From NCBI RefSeq assembly GCF_021083305.1, contig NZ_JAJFAY010000007.1, forward strand, positions 208,370-272,369: a DNA stretch of 64,000 bases. The letters run 5' to 3'. Under the pieces are notes generated by a model. That model did not search any database, was not told where the DNA came from, and was given only the letters and a program-made list of their open reading frames with translations. The translations under genes and the position numbers were made by a program. The DNA comes from Haladaptatus sp. DYF46. GTDB taxonomy: Archaea; Halobacteriota; Halobacteria; Halobacteriales; Haladaptataceae. Below, piece by piece: positions 10,129 to 18,887 of this stretch (position 1 is its first letter; every line of letters begins with the position of its first letter).

Positions 10129-11004
10129 CTACGCCCACCCGTTTTCTTCTAAAAAGTGCATGGCTTCGTGAGCTGTCTCAGCTGCTGTTTCTCCGTATGG
10201 ATACAATTCAATCGTAACAAAGCCATCGTAACCAGTACTTTCGAGACTTTCGAGGAAACCATTGATATCTATTGCTCCCTCCCCAAGTTGTGTATGCTCG
10301 TGAGTTCTATCCGCAGGGATATCTTCGAGGTGGTAGTGACCAGTGTACGAGCTTAGTTTATCGATGAGTGGAACTGGATCTTCGTTGACGGAATAGAAAT
10401 GACCGACGTCAAAGTTACACTTGAGTCTTGGTGAATCAATTTTATCAACGAGCGTCAAAAATTCGTTAGAAGTTTCGATTAAAAGTTCTGGCTCTGGCTC
10501 GACTAACACATCCACATTGACTTCTTCGGCAGTTTTCAGGGCATTCTGTAACCCTTCAGTGAACATGTCCATTGCCTCATCACGGGGAATCTGTTCTGGT
10601 ACTGGTCCACCAGGTGGAATCGAGATGTGCGGCACGTCGAGTGCTGCTGCCGTTTTTAGAGCGGCCTTCGTGTGCTCCACACGTTTTTCCCGATCCTCTT
10701 TTACGGGTTCGACGAATGATGGATGGTGGAAAAGCTCTGTGTCCCGTGAATATTTCGCTTCGAGACTTTCTTCGGATCGCTCCATCGCGCTAAGCATGAA
10801 CGCGTTACAGTTACTGATGGCGAGTTCACGATCATCGAGCATGGTTAGAACTTGCTCTATTCTTTCATTATCGGCGGTCGGTGGATAGAGATGTGGATCG
10901 TCGAGCAATATTTCGACTCCATCGTATCCGGCGTCGGCTAACGCATCAAGCGCTTCTTCGAGTTCATATTCTCGAAATGCATTCGAGGAAAATCCAAATT
11001 TCAT
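10129..11004 (-). CDS. Sugar phosphate isomerase/epimerase-like TIM barrel (EboE-like)
   Basis: The 291-residue protein starts MKFGFSSNAFREYELEEAL and follows the same family pattern as the barrel at 8275. Key motifs are GYDGVEILLDDPHLYPP, VLVEPEPELLIETS, CNFDVGHFYSVNEDP, HYHLEDI and THEHTQLGEGAIDINGF. No signal peptide or membrane segment is present. Its ATG shares one base with the TAA of the upstream TatD-like gene, which points to one transcript and translational coupling. Two paralogous barrels in the same cluster suggest successive or alternative isomerisation steps. The substrate is not known. Confidence 0.87.
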   Translation of the reverse strand: MKFGFSSNAFREYELEEALDALADAGYDGVEILLDDPHLYPPTADNERIEQVLTMLDDRELAISNCNAFMLSAMERSEESLEAKYSRDTELFHHPSFVEPVKEDREKRVEHTKAALKTAAALDVPHISIPPGGPVPEQIPRDEAMDMFTEGLQNALKTAEEVNVDVLVEPEPELLIETSNEFLTLVDKIDSPRLKCNFDVGHFYSVNEDPVPLIDKLSSYTGHYHLEDIPADRTHEHTQLGEGAIDINGFLESLESTGYDGFVTIELYPYGETAAETAHEAMHFLEENGWA

Positions 11005-11813
11005 TATTTGAGCTCGTAGTTAAAGTTCGAGGATTGGTTGAAGAACTCGAATGGGTTTTCCCAAACGACTTTCCTGACTTCCTCGCGGCCCCATCCTCGA
11101 TCGAGCATCTTGTCTCGTGCTTTCGGCACAGCGAGCGGATCGGAGGGGTCCCAGTCAGCGGCACTGTTGAGTAGCATTTTGTCACTCCCATACTCTTCCA
11201 ATAGATCGATGGCTTTGGTATCCGTTATTTTCCCAGGATAGAGAGTAAAGCCGACCCAACAATCTGTCTGCAGTGAAGTCTCGATCGTGTTTTCCGTGTT
11301 GTGGTCGATGATTATTCGTTCTTCTGTAACATCTTCTTCCTTGATCATCTCGACAAGCCGCTCGGTTCCTTCCGGCTTACTTGTATGAGGGGTGTGAATT
11401 ATGACCGGAATCTCTCTGCTTTCGGCCATCCGCAACTGACGCCGAAACGCATCTTCTTCCGCCTCAGTTCCTTGATCGAGACCGATTTCGCCTAGACCGA
11501 CAACATTCTCTCTGTCCAGATAATCTGGGAGTGCCTCCAAAACCTGGTCGGCCATTTCTTGGTAATTTGCCTCCTTTGGTTCCAGACCGATGGTGACATA
11601 GTGGTCTATACCTGCGGTTCGATCCGCTCGTTCAGTTTCGAAGTCGATTATTTGCTCGAAATAATCAAAAAATGATTCTGGGTATTGTTTGTCCGTTCCA
11701 CTCCAAAATGCAGGCTCAATACAGCATTCCACCCCTGCCAGTCGTGCCCGTTGGTAATCACTGCTCGATCGAGATATCATATGCATATGCGGATCGATTA
11801 TTGGAATCGACAT
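11004..11813 (-). CDS. TatD-family metal-dependent hydrolase (EboB-like)
   Basis: The protein has about 269 residues from the ATG at 11813, where the family N-terminus MSIPIIDPHMHM begins; an upstream in-frame ATG at 11834 is also possible. Metal-ligand motifs fit the amidohydrolase/TatD barrel: DPHMHM, GLGEIGLD, PVIIHTPH, IIIDHNTE, and NSAADWDPSDPLAVP for the last Asp. TatD proteins are often DNases, but this divergent type accompanies UbiA and TIM-barrel genes in ebo operons, where it is annotated as a hydrolase of unknown substrate. It overlaps the next gene by one base. The promoter side is AT-rich, with a TTTAAATG element near 11868-11876. Confidence 0.82.
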   Translation of the reverse strand: MSIPIIDPHMHMISRSSSDYQRARLAGVECCIEPAFWSGTDKQYPESFFDYFEQIIDFETERADRTAGIDHYVTIGLEPKEANYQEMADQVLEALPDYLDRENVVGLGEIGLDQGTEAEEDAFRRQLRMAESREIPVIIHTPHTSKPEGTERLVEMIKEEDVTEERIIIDHNTENTIETSLQTDCWVGFTLYPGKITDTKAIDLLEEYGSDKMLLNSAADWDPSDPLAVPKARDKMLDRGWGREEVRKVVWENPFEFFNQSSNFNYELK

Positions 11814-11891
11814 ACTGTAGGGCTTATGCCTCATTACTATTAAAATTATGTATAGGCACAGTACATCATTTAAAGGGTAGACCGATGGGAT

Positions 11892-11904
11892 AGTTATTTT
11901 TAAA
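11892..11904 (+). promoter_or_regulatory. TATA-like box before the small zinc-ribbon gene
   Basis: The AT-rich element TTATTTTTAAAT lies about 26 bases upstream of the ATG at 11925. This is the spacing expected for a leaderless haloarchaeal transcript. Confidence 0.5.
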
Positions 11905-11924
11905 TCAACGGCCTATCGACTACC

Positions 11925-12134
11925 ATGCCCGAGATATGCCCACACTGCCGGGAACCAATCACTTCAGTACGAAAGGAGCCGAAAGATGGACGGCCATTTG
12001 AAGTTTGGAAATGTGAAAACTGCGAAGAGGAATGGCGTCATCCACAAGAAACGATCCTCAACAACGATCTGGATTTCAGCGAAAGTCAGGATCAAATATC
12101 ACGGCGGAATACGGATGCTGACTTGGAGTGGTGA
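11925..12134 (+). CDS. Small double-CxxC zinc-ribbon protein
   Basis: The 69-residue protein starts at an ATG correctly placed behind a TATA-like box. It has two cysteine pairs, CPHC at residues 5-8 and CENC at about 30-33, typical of the small zinc-finger proteins common in haloarchaea, followed by an acidic tail. It is transcribed against its neighbours. No function can be assigned; protein or nucleic-acid binding is usual for such folds. Confidence 0.65.
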   Translation: MPEICPHCREPITSVRKEPKDGRPFEVWKCENCEEEWRHPQETILNNDLDFSESQDQISRRNTDADLEW

Positions 12135-12223
12135 TTACACTCGACAGGGAATTTGGACGACCAATTTTGAATACTCATCGTCGTTCATCGCGGTGTCGAC
12201 CTGCGAGTAGTCGTTTCCTACAA

Positions 12224-13162
12224 CTATGTACTCTCACTCAAATCGCCGTCATAATTTTCCCCGCCGATATCAGAGATGCCGATGCATTCTAGATTTTGGG
12301 ACCCATCGACGAGGGACAGGAATCCTGCCCCTGTCGACGCCGAGCTAGCGGGATTATCCGGCTGGTCATGTTCGTAAACCAGCACGTCAACGTCGGCGAC
12401 ATTTCGTGCGGTTTCAGCTACTTCCCTCATATCGACATCTCCCTCGCCGATTTCAGCGAAGGCATGTTGGTCATTGTCACCCGTCATATCCTTCATGTGA
12501 ATCAGCTCCACCCGATCGCTATACCGCGAGATGAGGTCCGCGGGGTCGTAGCCGGCAACTAAAACCCATCCGACATCGACCTCTAAAATCACGCGATCGT
12601 CCGTCGCTTCGACGAGTACGTCGTACGCCGTCTGATCGCCCAGCATCTGAAACTCGTGATTGTGATTGTGATACCCGAGCCGGATGTCTTCTTCTTCTAG
12701 TCGAGCGGCGGCACTGTTTAACCGCTCGGCAAGCTCGTTGACCTTCTCACGACTACTGAACTGCGAGGGGCCAATGTAGGGGATGATAAATGTATCACAC
12801 CCTACCTGACTGTATGCGTCTACGGTCGCTTCGAAATCGTTTTCTATTGGATCGAAGCCGATGTGAGCACTCGGTGCGCTCAAATCGTTTTGATCGAGTA
12901 TCGTAGCAACCTCGCTCGGATCCGCGTCTCCCAATCCCGCAAATTCTACAGCATCATATCCTGGCGCGCCATTGTTGTCCACACCTCCGACTCTTTGAAC
13001 CAGTTGCGGGACCGAATCGGGTAGGTTGCGGAGCGTATACAGTTGAATGGAGATCGTTACACCCGTCGAGTTGTTGTCATCGGTTTCTGCCATGTATGTG
13101 TCCGTTTGGTTCTCCCGCTCGTGTGAATCCATCCGACCGAATCCATTGTCACGGTGTGACAT
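12224..13162 (-). CDS. Cytoplasmic TIM-barrel sugar isomerase/epimerase, twin of the secreted 589-residue protein
   Basis: The 312-residue protein matches the catalytic part of the secreted protein at 6297-8066 nearly throughout (shared ISIQLYTLRNLPDSVPQL, DNNGAPGYDAVEFAGLG, YHNHNHEF, LEVDVGWVLVAG, ELIHMKDM, VLVYEHDQPDNPASS). It ends at GDLSEST, exactly where the secreted version continues into malectin. It has no Tat signal, and its polar N-terminal extension is of uncertain length (other ATGs at 13132 and 13093). It therefore looks like a cytoplasmic counterpart acting on the same chemistry after uptake. It lies just downstream of the ABC permease genes and is probably part of their operon. 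The substrate is unknown. Confidence 0.83.
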   Translation of the reverse strand: MSHRDNGFGRMDSHERENQTDTYMAETDDNNSTGVTISIQLYTLRNLPDSVPQLVQRVGGVDNNGAPGYDAVEFAGLGDADPSEVATILDQNDLSAPSAHIGFDPIENDFEATVDAYSQVGCDTFIIPYIGPSQFSSREKVNELAERLNSAAARLEEEDIRLGYHNHNHEFQMLGDQTAYDVLVEATDDRVILEVDVGWVLVAGYDPADLISRYSDRVELIHMKDMTGDNDQHAFAEIGEGDVDMREVAETARNVADVDVLVYEHDQPDNPASSASTGAGFLSLVDGSQNLECIGISDIGGENYDGDLSEST

Positions 13163-13287
13163 AGAATTGGAAATGTACCATAATAAATCTTATCGTCTAA
13201 AGTATTTTCATTTCGCGATTATGCCGTTAGTGATACGCTCGAACTCGCCGAGGAAGTGAGTATAAATAGGGGATCGATCAGAGTTTT

Positions 13288-14343
13288 TTACTCATCGGTT
13301 TCGTACGGTTCGCCGGCGGCAGAAGGTGTACGAGTCCGGCCAACTAATGCGAGCACGAGTAGCACCGCCACATACGGGAACAGACTCGTGAGACTTTGCG
13401 GGAAGCTGATTCCGATCGTTTGGAATTGGACCTGCAGCGCATCGGTTCCACCAAACAGTATCGAGGCACCGAGCGCGCCGAGCGGATTATAGTTCCCGAA
13501 CATATACGCAGTGATTGCAATCCACCCACGTCCATCAACCAGCGTAGTACCGGTTCCAGTGAAGCCGCCAGCAAATCCGACTGCCAACGCAGCACCTCCT
13601 AATCCGGCCAGGGTACCCGAGAAAATCACAGCCAAATAGCGGACGTGATTGACATCTATTCCTGCGGTTTCCAACGCCTCGGGGTTTTCACCTGCGGCCT
13701 GAACCCAGTAGCCAAAACGCGTGCGGTAGAGATGAACCCATGCTGCGATGGAAACGAGAATCGTGATCAACACCATTGGAGATACCGCGAACAGGATCGG
13801 ACCAACGATCGGTATTTTCGACAATCCGGGAATCACGATATCGTTGATGTTCGGCATGGGCGGACTCGAAAGGTCCTGCCAAATGAGACTAGCAGCAAAC
13901 GGCGTGAAGCCTAACCCGACAAACCAAACGCCGAGACCAGCAACGATCTGATTTGCCTTATACCGGATCGTGAGAATCGCGTACAACAACCCGAGGAACG
14001 TACAGACGACGACCGCAACAATTACACCGAGCCAAAGATGGAACTGGGAAATGGAACTACCACCAGAGATGAACCAAGCGGAGGCCGTCGCGGAGAACGC
14101 TCCGAAGATGAGAAAGCCTTCAAGACCGATGTTGAATACACCACTCTTCTCCGCATACAGACCACCTATCGCTGCCAATGCCACTGGCGCAGCTGCGCGA
14201 AGAGTTCGCTCAATGACACCCACGTTGAGAATATTACTCACCGCAATATCTGTGAAGAGTACGGTCAATATCCCAATTACAACGAGGGCGATCACCGAAC
14301 CGATCGTTGAGTTTCGGCGAGTTACTAAGTCTGTTACGCTCAT
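13288..14343 (-). CDS. BMP-type ABC transporter permease, second subunit
   Basis: The 351-residue membrane protein has about nine to ten helices and belongs to the BPD_transp_2 family. Seen motifs include GLYAEKSGVFNIGLEGFLIFGA and TLVDGRGWIAITAYMFGNY, typical of permeases partnering PnrA/BMP lipoproteins (nucleoside and purine importers such as NupQ). Its ATG overlaps the TGA of the preceding permease gene as ATGA, so the two are translationally coupled. In this context the cargo could be a nucleoside, but a sugar or cyclitol is also conceivable. Confidence 0.88.
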   Translation of the reverse strand: MSVTDLVTRRNSTIGSVIALVVIGILTVLFTDIAVSNILNVGVIERTLRAAAPVALAAIGGLYAEKSGVFNIGLEGFLIFGAFSATASAWFISGGSSISQFHLWLGVIVAVVVCTFLGLLYAILTIRYKANQIVAGLGVWFVGLGFTPFAASLIWQDLSSPPMPNINDIVIPGLSKIPIVGPILFAVSPMVLITILVSIAAWVHLYRTRFGYWVQAAGENPEALETAGIDVNHVRYLAVIFSGTLAGLGGAALAVGFAGGFTGTGTTLVDGRGWIAITAYMFGNYNPLGALGASILFGGTDALQVQFQTIGISFPQSLTSLFPYVAVLLVLALVGRTRTPSAAGEPYETDE

Positions 14344-15476
14344 TTGTCCACCTCATTATTTCGGGTGTTCCTCCAAAGGGTGACCATTCTGAATAGTTCA
14401 GGAGTTGCAACAAATACGATTATCAAGCCGACGATCCCATCGACCAACTGCCGTTGAATATCTAAATTATATCCAATATACTGTTTGCCAGCCTCTAAAC
14501 CGCCAAAGAGCAAGCCAGCAGGAACGACGGCCAGTGGATTATTAGCGGCTAATAAACTCACAGCAATAGCGTTAAATCCAATCTGGGGAAGGGTTCCCGG
14601 ATCACTATAGTATCCCAACACCATCACAACAAACACGGCACCGGCCAAGCCGGCGAACATTCCTGAAAAAACCATCGTCCCTACGATGTTCTTTTTCGGG
14701 TTCACTCCCGAAAATGCTGCTGCAGGTGCTTGTTTACCGCTGGTTACTAAGTCATAGCCGAATCGCGTTCGATTCATTATTAGATGAACGCTGATTACGG
14801 CTACAAGCGCGATCAGGACACCAATCACAGAAAAAGATGGGCTTCCAAAGACGATCGACGGGAGCATTGCGTATGCTGGGATGCTCTCAGTATTTGTTGC
14901 CGAAGCATTTGCTGCCTTAAAATGCTGATCGATAAGGTAGAATGTGACACCTGTAGCGATAAAATTGAGCATAATCGTCGTTATCACTTCATTCGCGTCT
15001 GCATACGCTTTCATCAACCCCGGGATCGCAGCATACATGCCTCCGGCGAGGATACCGGCGACGGTTCCAAAAGCGACCAACAATATACCGCCGATGACTC
15101 CCGAAGGGACATAGGGGGTCAACCAAAGGATTCCGATGGTCGTAGCGAAACCACCGAGGACGAATTGGCCTTGGACCCCGATATTGAATAAGCCCGCTTT
15201 AAACGAAACGGCGACGGCGACTCCTGCGAGACAGAGGAGCGTGGCTTGTTGAAGAGTCAAAGAGAGGTTTGAGGTCGTTCCGATTGCACCATAGAGAAGT
15301 GCATAGACGAACATAACGGGGTTGTTTCCGGTCGCTGCGACGACTATTGATCCAAGAAGTAGCGCCAGAACGACCGCAGCGAGTGCTATGAATATCCGAT
15401 CCAAGGCACTTGCTGAGAGTATTCGACTAACGATGCGATCAGTAATTTCTTGTTTCCCGGTGTTTGTTTCACTCAT
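14340..15476 (-). CDS. BMP-type ABC transporter permease, first subunit
   Basis: The membrane protein has about 378 residues from the ATG at 15476 (MSETNTGKQE). This start is preferred because it overlaps the stop of the ATPase gene as ATGAGTGA; a longer frame runs to 15521. It belongs to BPD_transp_2, with SFKAGLFNIGVQGQFVLGGF, YADANEVITTIMLNFIA and IGFNAIAVSLLAANNP. It forms the transmembrane heterodimer with the permease at 13288. The ATPase lies immediately upstream and the binding protein at 17383-18462. Confidence 0.88.
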   Translation of the reverse strand: MSETNTGKQEITDRIVSRILSASALDRIFIALAAVVLALLLGSIVVAATGNNPVMFVYALLYGAIGTTSNLSLTLQQATLLCLAGVAVAVSFKAGLFNIGVQGQFVLGGFATTIGILWLTPYVPSGVIGGILLVAFGTVAGILAGGMYAAIPGLMKAYADANEVITTIMLNFIATGVTFYLIDQHFKAANASATNTESIPAYAMLPSIVFGSPSFSVIGVLIALVAVISVHLIMNRTRFGYDLVTSGKQAPAAAFSGVNPKKNIVGTMVFSGMFAGLAGAVFVVMVLGYYSDPGTLPQIGFNAIAVSLLAANNPLAVVPAGLLFGGLEAGKQYIGYNLDIQRQLVDGIVGLIIVFVATPELFRMVTLWRNTRNNEVDK

Positions 15477-17064
15477 TTTTGAACTCACTAGTGTCATTTG
15501 CTTTCTCTTGCTTCCTCTCATCGAGGCTTTTCACAGTGGTCGGTTGACGACCAGCCATCATCAATCCGAGATCCTCTTCAGTAACCGAATCCGGATCCAC
15601 TATGTCGACTATTTTGCCCTCGAACATCACCCCGAGTCGGTCGGAAAGCTTCTGGACTTCATCGAGCTTCGACGAAACCAGAAGAACTGCTTTCCCTTCT
15701 TGACAGATCTCCAATAGCTGATTGTGAATGAATTCGGTTGAGCCGATATCGACCCCTCGAGTTGGAAAAGCGGCGATAACTAAGTCCGGGTCGTGTTCAA
15801 GTTCACGACCGACGATGAACTTTTGCTGATTTCCGCCAGATAAGGAGGAAGAAACAGCATTGGCGTTCGGAGGCTTCACACTGAATTCGTCGATGATTTT
15901 ATCGGCATGACTTTGGACTTCATCCCAGTCTATGATACCGTTGTCGGCAAAGGGTTCAATGGTTTGATTACCCAATAATGCGTTCTTACTAAGGGAGTAG
16001 TCGAGAACGATCCCTCGCTTCTGCCGATCCGCGGGGATATATGCAATCCCGGACTCGATACGGCGCCGTCGAGGCATATCCGTAATATTTTCGTCTGAAA
16101 ACAAGATTCTCCCTGAATCAACGGGTTGAAGCCCCGCAATAGCTTCGATGAGTTCTAATTGCCCATTCCCCTCGACTCCAGCAATCCCAAATATCTCCCC
16201 TTGCTTTACTGAGAAATTAACCAGGTTCACTTGTTCTACATCACGGTTGTCCGTAACACGAAGACTATCGATATCGAGGACCTTTTTACCGGTCTCCACG
16301 GATCGGCTATCGATTTCGAATAGGACATCCCTTCCAACCATCATCCGTGCGAGATCTTTGCGAGTCGTATCGTTCGCGCTTACAGTAGCTACAATCTCGC
16401 CGTCTCTCAACACGGAGATATCATCGGCCGCTCTCAGCGCTTCGTCTAATTTATGCGTGATGAAGATGATCGAATGGCCTTGCTCGGTGAGTTTCTCCAT
16501 CATCCCAAAAAGCTCCTCAACCTCTTGAGGGGTGAGAACAGCGGTCGGCTCGTCGAGGATCAATGTACTTGCCCCTCGAAATAGGGTTTTCAGAATTTCA
16601 ACGCGTTGCTGGGTGCCAACACTGAGTTCTTCAATCTTTGTATCTAATTCCTGGTCTACATCGAATCCATAAATGGAACACAGTTCCTTTATGCGCTCGC
16701 GTGCAGCATTAGTATCCACGAGGCCACCGGAGGATGGTTCATGTCCAAGTATGATGTTTTGCAGTACCGTCATAGAATCCACCAACATGAAATGTTGATG
16801 GATCATTCCTATCTCCGCTTCGATGGCATCTTGTGGTGAGTCGAAGGATCGTGAGTTACCATCGATATACACTGTCCCTTCATCGGGGGTGTATAACCCA
16901 TGGAGGATATTCATCAATGTGGTTTTCCCAGCACCGTTTTCACCGATGAGTGCGTGTACGGTACCTTTACGCAGGGTGAAGTCCACGCTATCATTCGCTA
17001 CGATGTCTCCGAATCGCTTTGTGATCTCGCTGAGCCTAACCGCATTCGAACTCGTTTCACTCAT
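15469..17064 (-). CDS. BMP-type ABC transporter ATP-binding protein with two nucleotide-binding domains
   Basis: The protein has about 531 residues from ATG 17064 (the frame extends to a TTG at 17085). It contains two ABC domains in tandem, as in sugar/nucleoside (RbsA, NupO) ATPases. Domain 1 has Walker A GENGAGKTT, signature LSVGTQQR and Walker B LILDEPTAVL. Domain 2 has a degenerate Walker A region (GVEGNGQ) and signature LSGGNQQK, which is usual in this family. It energises the two permeases downstream. Confidence 0.9.
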   Translation of the reverse strand: MSETSSNAVRLSEITKRFGDIVANDSVDFTLRKGTVHALIGENGAGKTTLMNILHGLYTPDEGTVYIDGNSRSFDSPQDAIEAEIGMIHQHFMLVDSMTVLQNIILGHEPSSGGLVDTNAARERIKELCSIYGFDVDQELDTKIEELSVGTQQRVEILKTLFRGASTLILDEPTAVLTPQEVEELFGMMEKLTEQGHSIIFITHKLDEALRAADDISVLRDGEIVATVSANDTTRKDLARMMVGRDVLFEIDSRSVETGKKVLDIDSLRVTDNRDVEQVNLVNFSVKQGEIFGIAGVEGNGQLELIEAIAGLQPVDSGRILFSDENITDMPRRRRIESGIAYIPADRQKRGIVLDYSLSKNALLGNQTIEPFADNGIIDWDEVQSHADKIIDEFSVKPPNANAVSSSLSGGNQQKFIVGRELEHDPDLVIAAFPTRGVDIGSTEFIHNQLLEICQEGKAVLLVSSKLDEVQKLSDRLGVMFEGKIVDIVDPDSVTEEDLGLMMAGRQPTTVKSLDERKQEKANDTSEFKNE

Positions 17065-17382
17065 TATTGTACTCTTGTAGCCCAAACATGATTTTAAATC
17101 CTTTAATATTATTACTCACGGTCCGAATGATATCTACTCCCGGATCATTGAATGTGGAGTGCACCGAACTTAACGAATGCTCGCCACCCCGTGCCTGTAT
17201 TGGTTCTGACAGTACCCATTTTTCAGTAGCATAGTTCGCGTATTCGTGTTTAATCATACATAGTCAATTTTTATCTAGCCTCTTCACTTAACCATTTCTT
17301 CGACATTCAAACATTTATATAAAAAATTATAGTTTTACTTGTCCCAAATAACTGAATTCGAATTCTGATTCGTCACCTTTTC

Positions 17383-18462
17383 TTAGCTATTACACCCGGA
17401 CGCAGTACATGGCACTTTGACATCCCCGTCAACAATCGCTTTACGAGAACTATCGAGATTCTTCTGCACCTCTTGGGGAAGTTCGGACCCGACCGATTGT
17501 CCGAGAACTAGTTTTACACCGTTATCATCGAGTCCAAGAACGTTTTTCCCTTGGACGGAATCCCATTTGTCATTGTTGACCGCTTTAGCAACCTCAAAAG
17601 TACCTTTATTAATGTACTTTACGCTGGATCCCATAATGACGTCCTTATACTCCGATAGCGTCTTGGACTGGTCTGCATCCGTTCCGATTCCGAAGCGGTT
17701 TTTCTGTTGTGCCGCTTGGAAAATGCCTTGCCCAGTGGCCGCTGCAGCGTGGAAGACGATATCAGCGCCGTTATCATACTGTGATAGTGCAATCTGTTTC
17801 CCTTTCTGTGGACTGGTGTAAGTACCCGCATATCCGACATTTACGTTGATATTTTTATCCATACGATGAACCCCGGCTATGTACGATTTCTCGAATGCAC
17901 GAATGAGGGGGCTATCTTCCCCACCGACGAATCCGACCGCTTTTTTATCCGGGTTGGTGGAACTGTTCTTATATGAGAATGATTTCGTCGTCATCGTACC
18001 GGCAAGGACACCTGCTTGATAGGCCATCTCGTTATTAGCCCAGATGTAACCCGCAACGTTGGGTCTATCGATCGTGTCATTGATCAGCATCCAATTTTGA
18101 TCCGAATACTCCTTTGCGTTAGTCTCCAATGCTTTCGTATGGTTATACGATACCAAAACGATAACATCGTAATTGGGATCCGAACTCTCCGCCAATCGAG
18201 ATTGGACGCTCTGATACTGTGATTGATTCGTCTCTTGGACTTTTTGAATATTTGCTCCGAATTTCTTCTTAGCTTTCTGTAGACCTTGGAGAGCCAAATC
18301 GTTGAAGGCTTTGTCACCAAAACCGGACGGGCTCGATACAATCGCCAGATTTAATTTTTCGCTATCTGATCCCGAAGGATTGCCAAGACATCCAGCGAGT
18401 GAAGTACCAACTATTGCTGCACTACCTTTTTTCAGAATATCGCGACGGCTTGTCATTAACAT
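17383..18462 (-). CDS. BMP/PnrA-family substrate-binding lipoprotein
   Basis: The 359-residue protein has a Tat motif (SRRDILKKG) followed by a lipobox (SLAGC), so it is an exported lipid-anchored binding protein. The mature part shows PnrA features: GDKAFNDLALQGL, YNHTKALETNA, GYIWANNEMAYQAGVLAG, VGFVGGEDSPLIRAFE, NGADIVFHAAAATGQGIFQAAQQ and GIGTDADQS. Members bind nucleosides, and a few bind other small molecules. It is followed 318 bases downstream by the ATPase and permease genes, forming a complete importer inside the cyclitol-like cluster. Confidence 0.9.
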   Translation of the reverse strand: MLMTSRRDILKKGSAAIVGTSLAGCLGNPSGSDSEKLNLAIVSSPSGFGDKAFNDLALQGLQKAKKKFGANIQKVQETNQSQYQSVQSRLAESSDPNYDVIVLVSYNHTKALETNAKEYSDQNWMLINDTIDRPNVAGYIWANNEMAYQAGVLAGTMTTKSFSYKNSSTNPDKKAVGFVGGEDSPLIRAFEKSYIAGVHRMDKNINVNVGYAGTYTSPQKGKQIALSQYDNGADIVFHAAAATGQGIFQAAQQKNRFGIGTDADQSKTLSEYKDVIMGSSVKYINKGTFEVAKAVNNDKWDSVQGKNVLGLDDNGVKLVLGQSVGSELPQEVQKNLDSSRKAIVDGDVKVPCTASGCNS

Positions 18463-18684
18463 TCTAAGTGAATACTTGCAGTGCTATTAAATATATTTAT
18501 AAAATAACCTATACAAACTCCTTGAGATATAATTTACTACGGAAGCAAATAAAAACCGGAATGCAAACAGATTCCCGGAGTATGGACGGGTTTCGACGGC
18601 CATTTTCTGCATATCTCCAGTGATCACACGAATCCTCATAACCTTTTAGTAGTAATACGCTCACGGTTAATCAGAGGAATAAAA

Positions 18685-18822
18685 ATGGAATGTGCAGTTT
18701 GTGGAAGCCCCGTTCACCAGTATGAACAGATCACAACGAATCACGAAACTACGGATTACTATTTTTGCTCGGACGAACACAAAGAGGAGTTCGAGAGTCT
18801 CTCGGGTGAGTTCACTAAGTAG
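18685..18822 (+). CDS. 45-residue YHS/TRASH-like metal-binding protein
   Basis: This short gene encodes MECAVCGSPV and then YYFCSDEHKEEFE, a cysteine arrangement (CxxC, then C with a nearby H) typical of YHS/TRASH-like metal-binding domains. The start has a purine-rich AGAGGAA element about 10 bases upstream, and the frame ends with TAG at 18820-18822. It is transcribed divergently from the BMP lipoprotein gene. The role may be metal sensing or delivery, which is an inference from the domain type only. Confidence 0.65.
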   Translation: MECAVCGSPVHQYEQITTNHETTDYYFCSDEHKEEFESLSGEFTK

Positions 18823-18887
18823 AAGAAAGGCCGGTAAGAGGGACACTATTCAGCAACCCGCTATCTAGACTTCGGATCGATCCTTTT

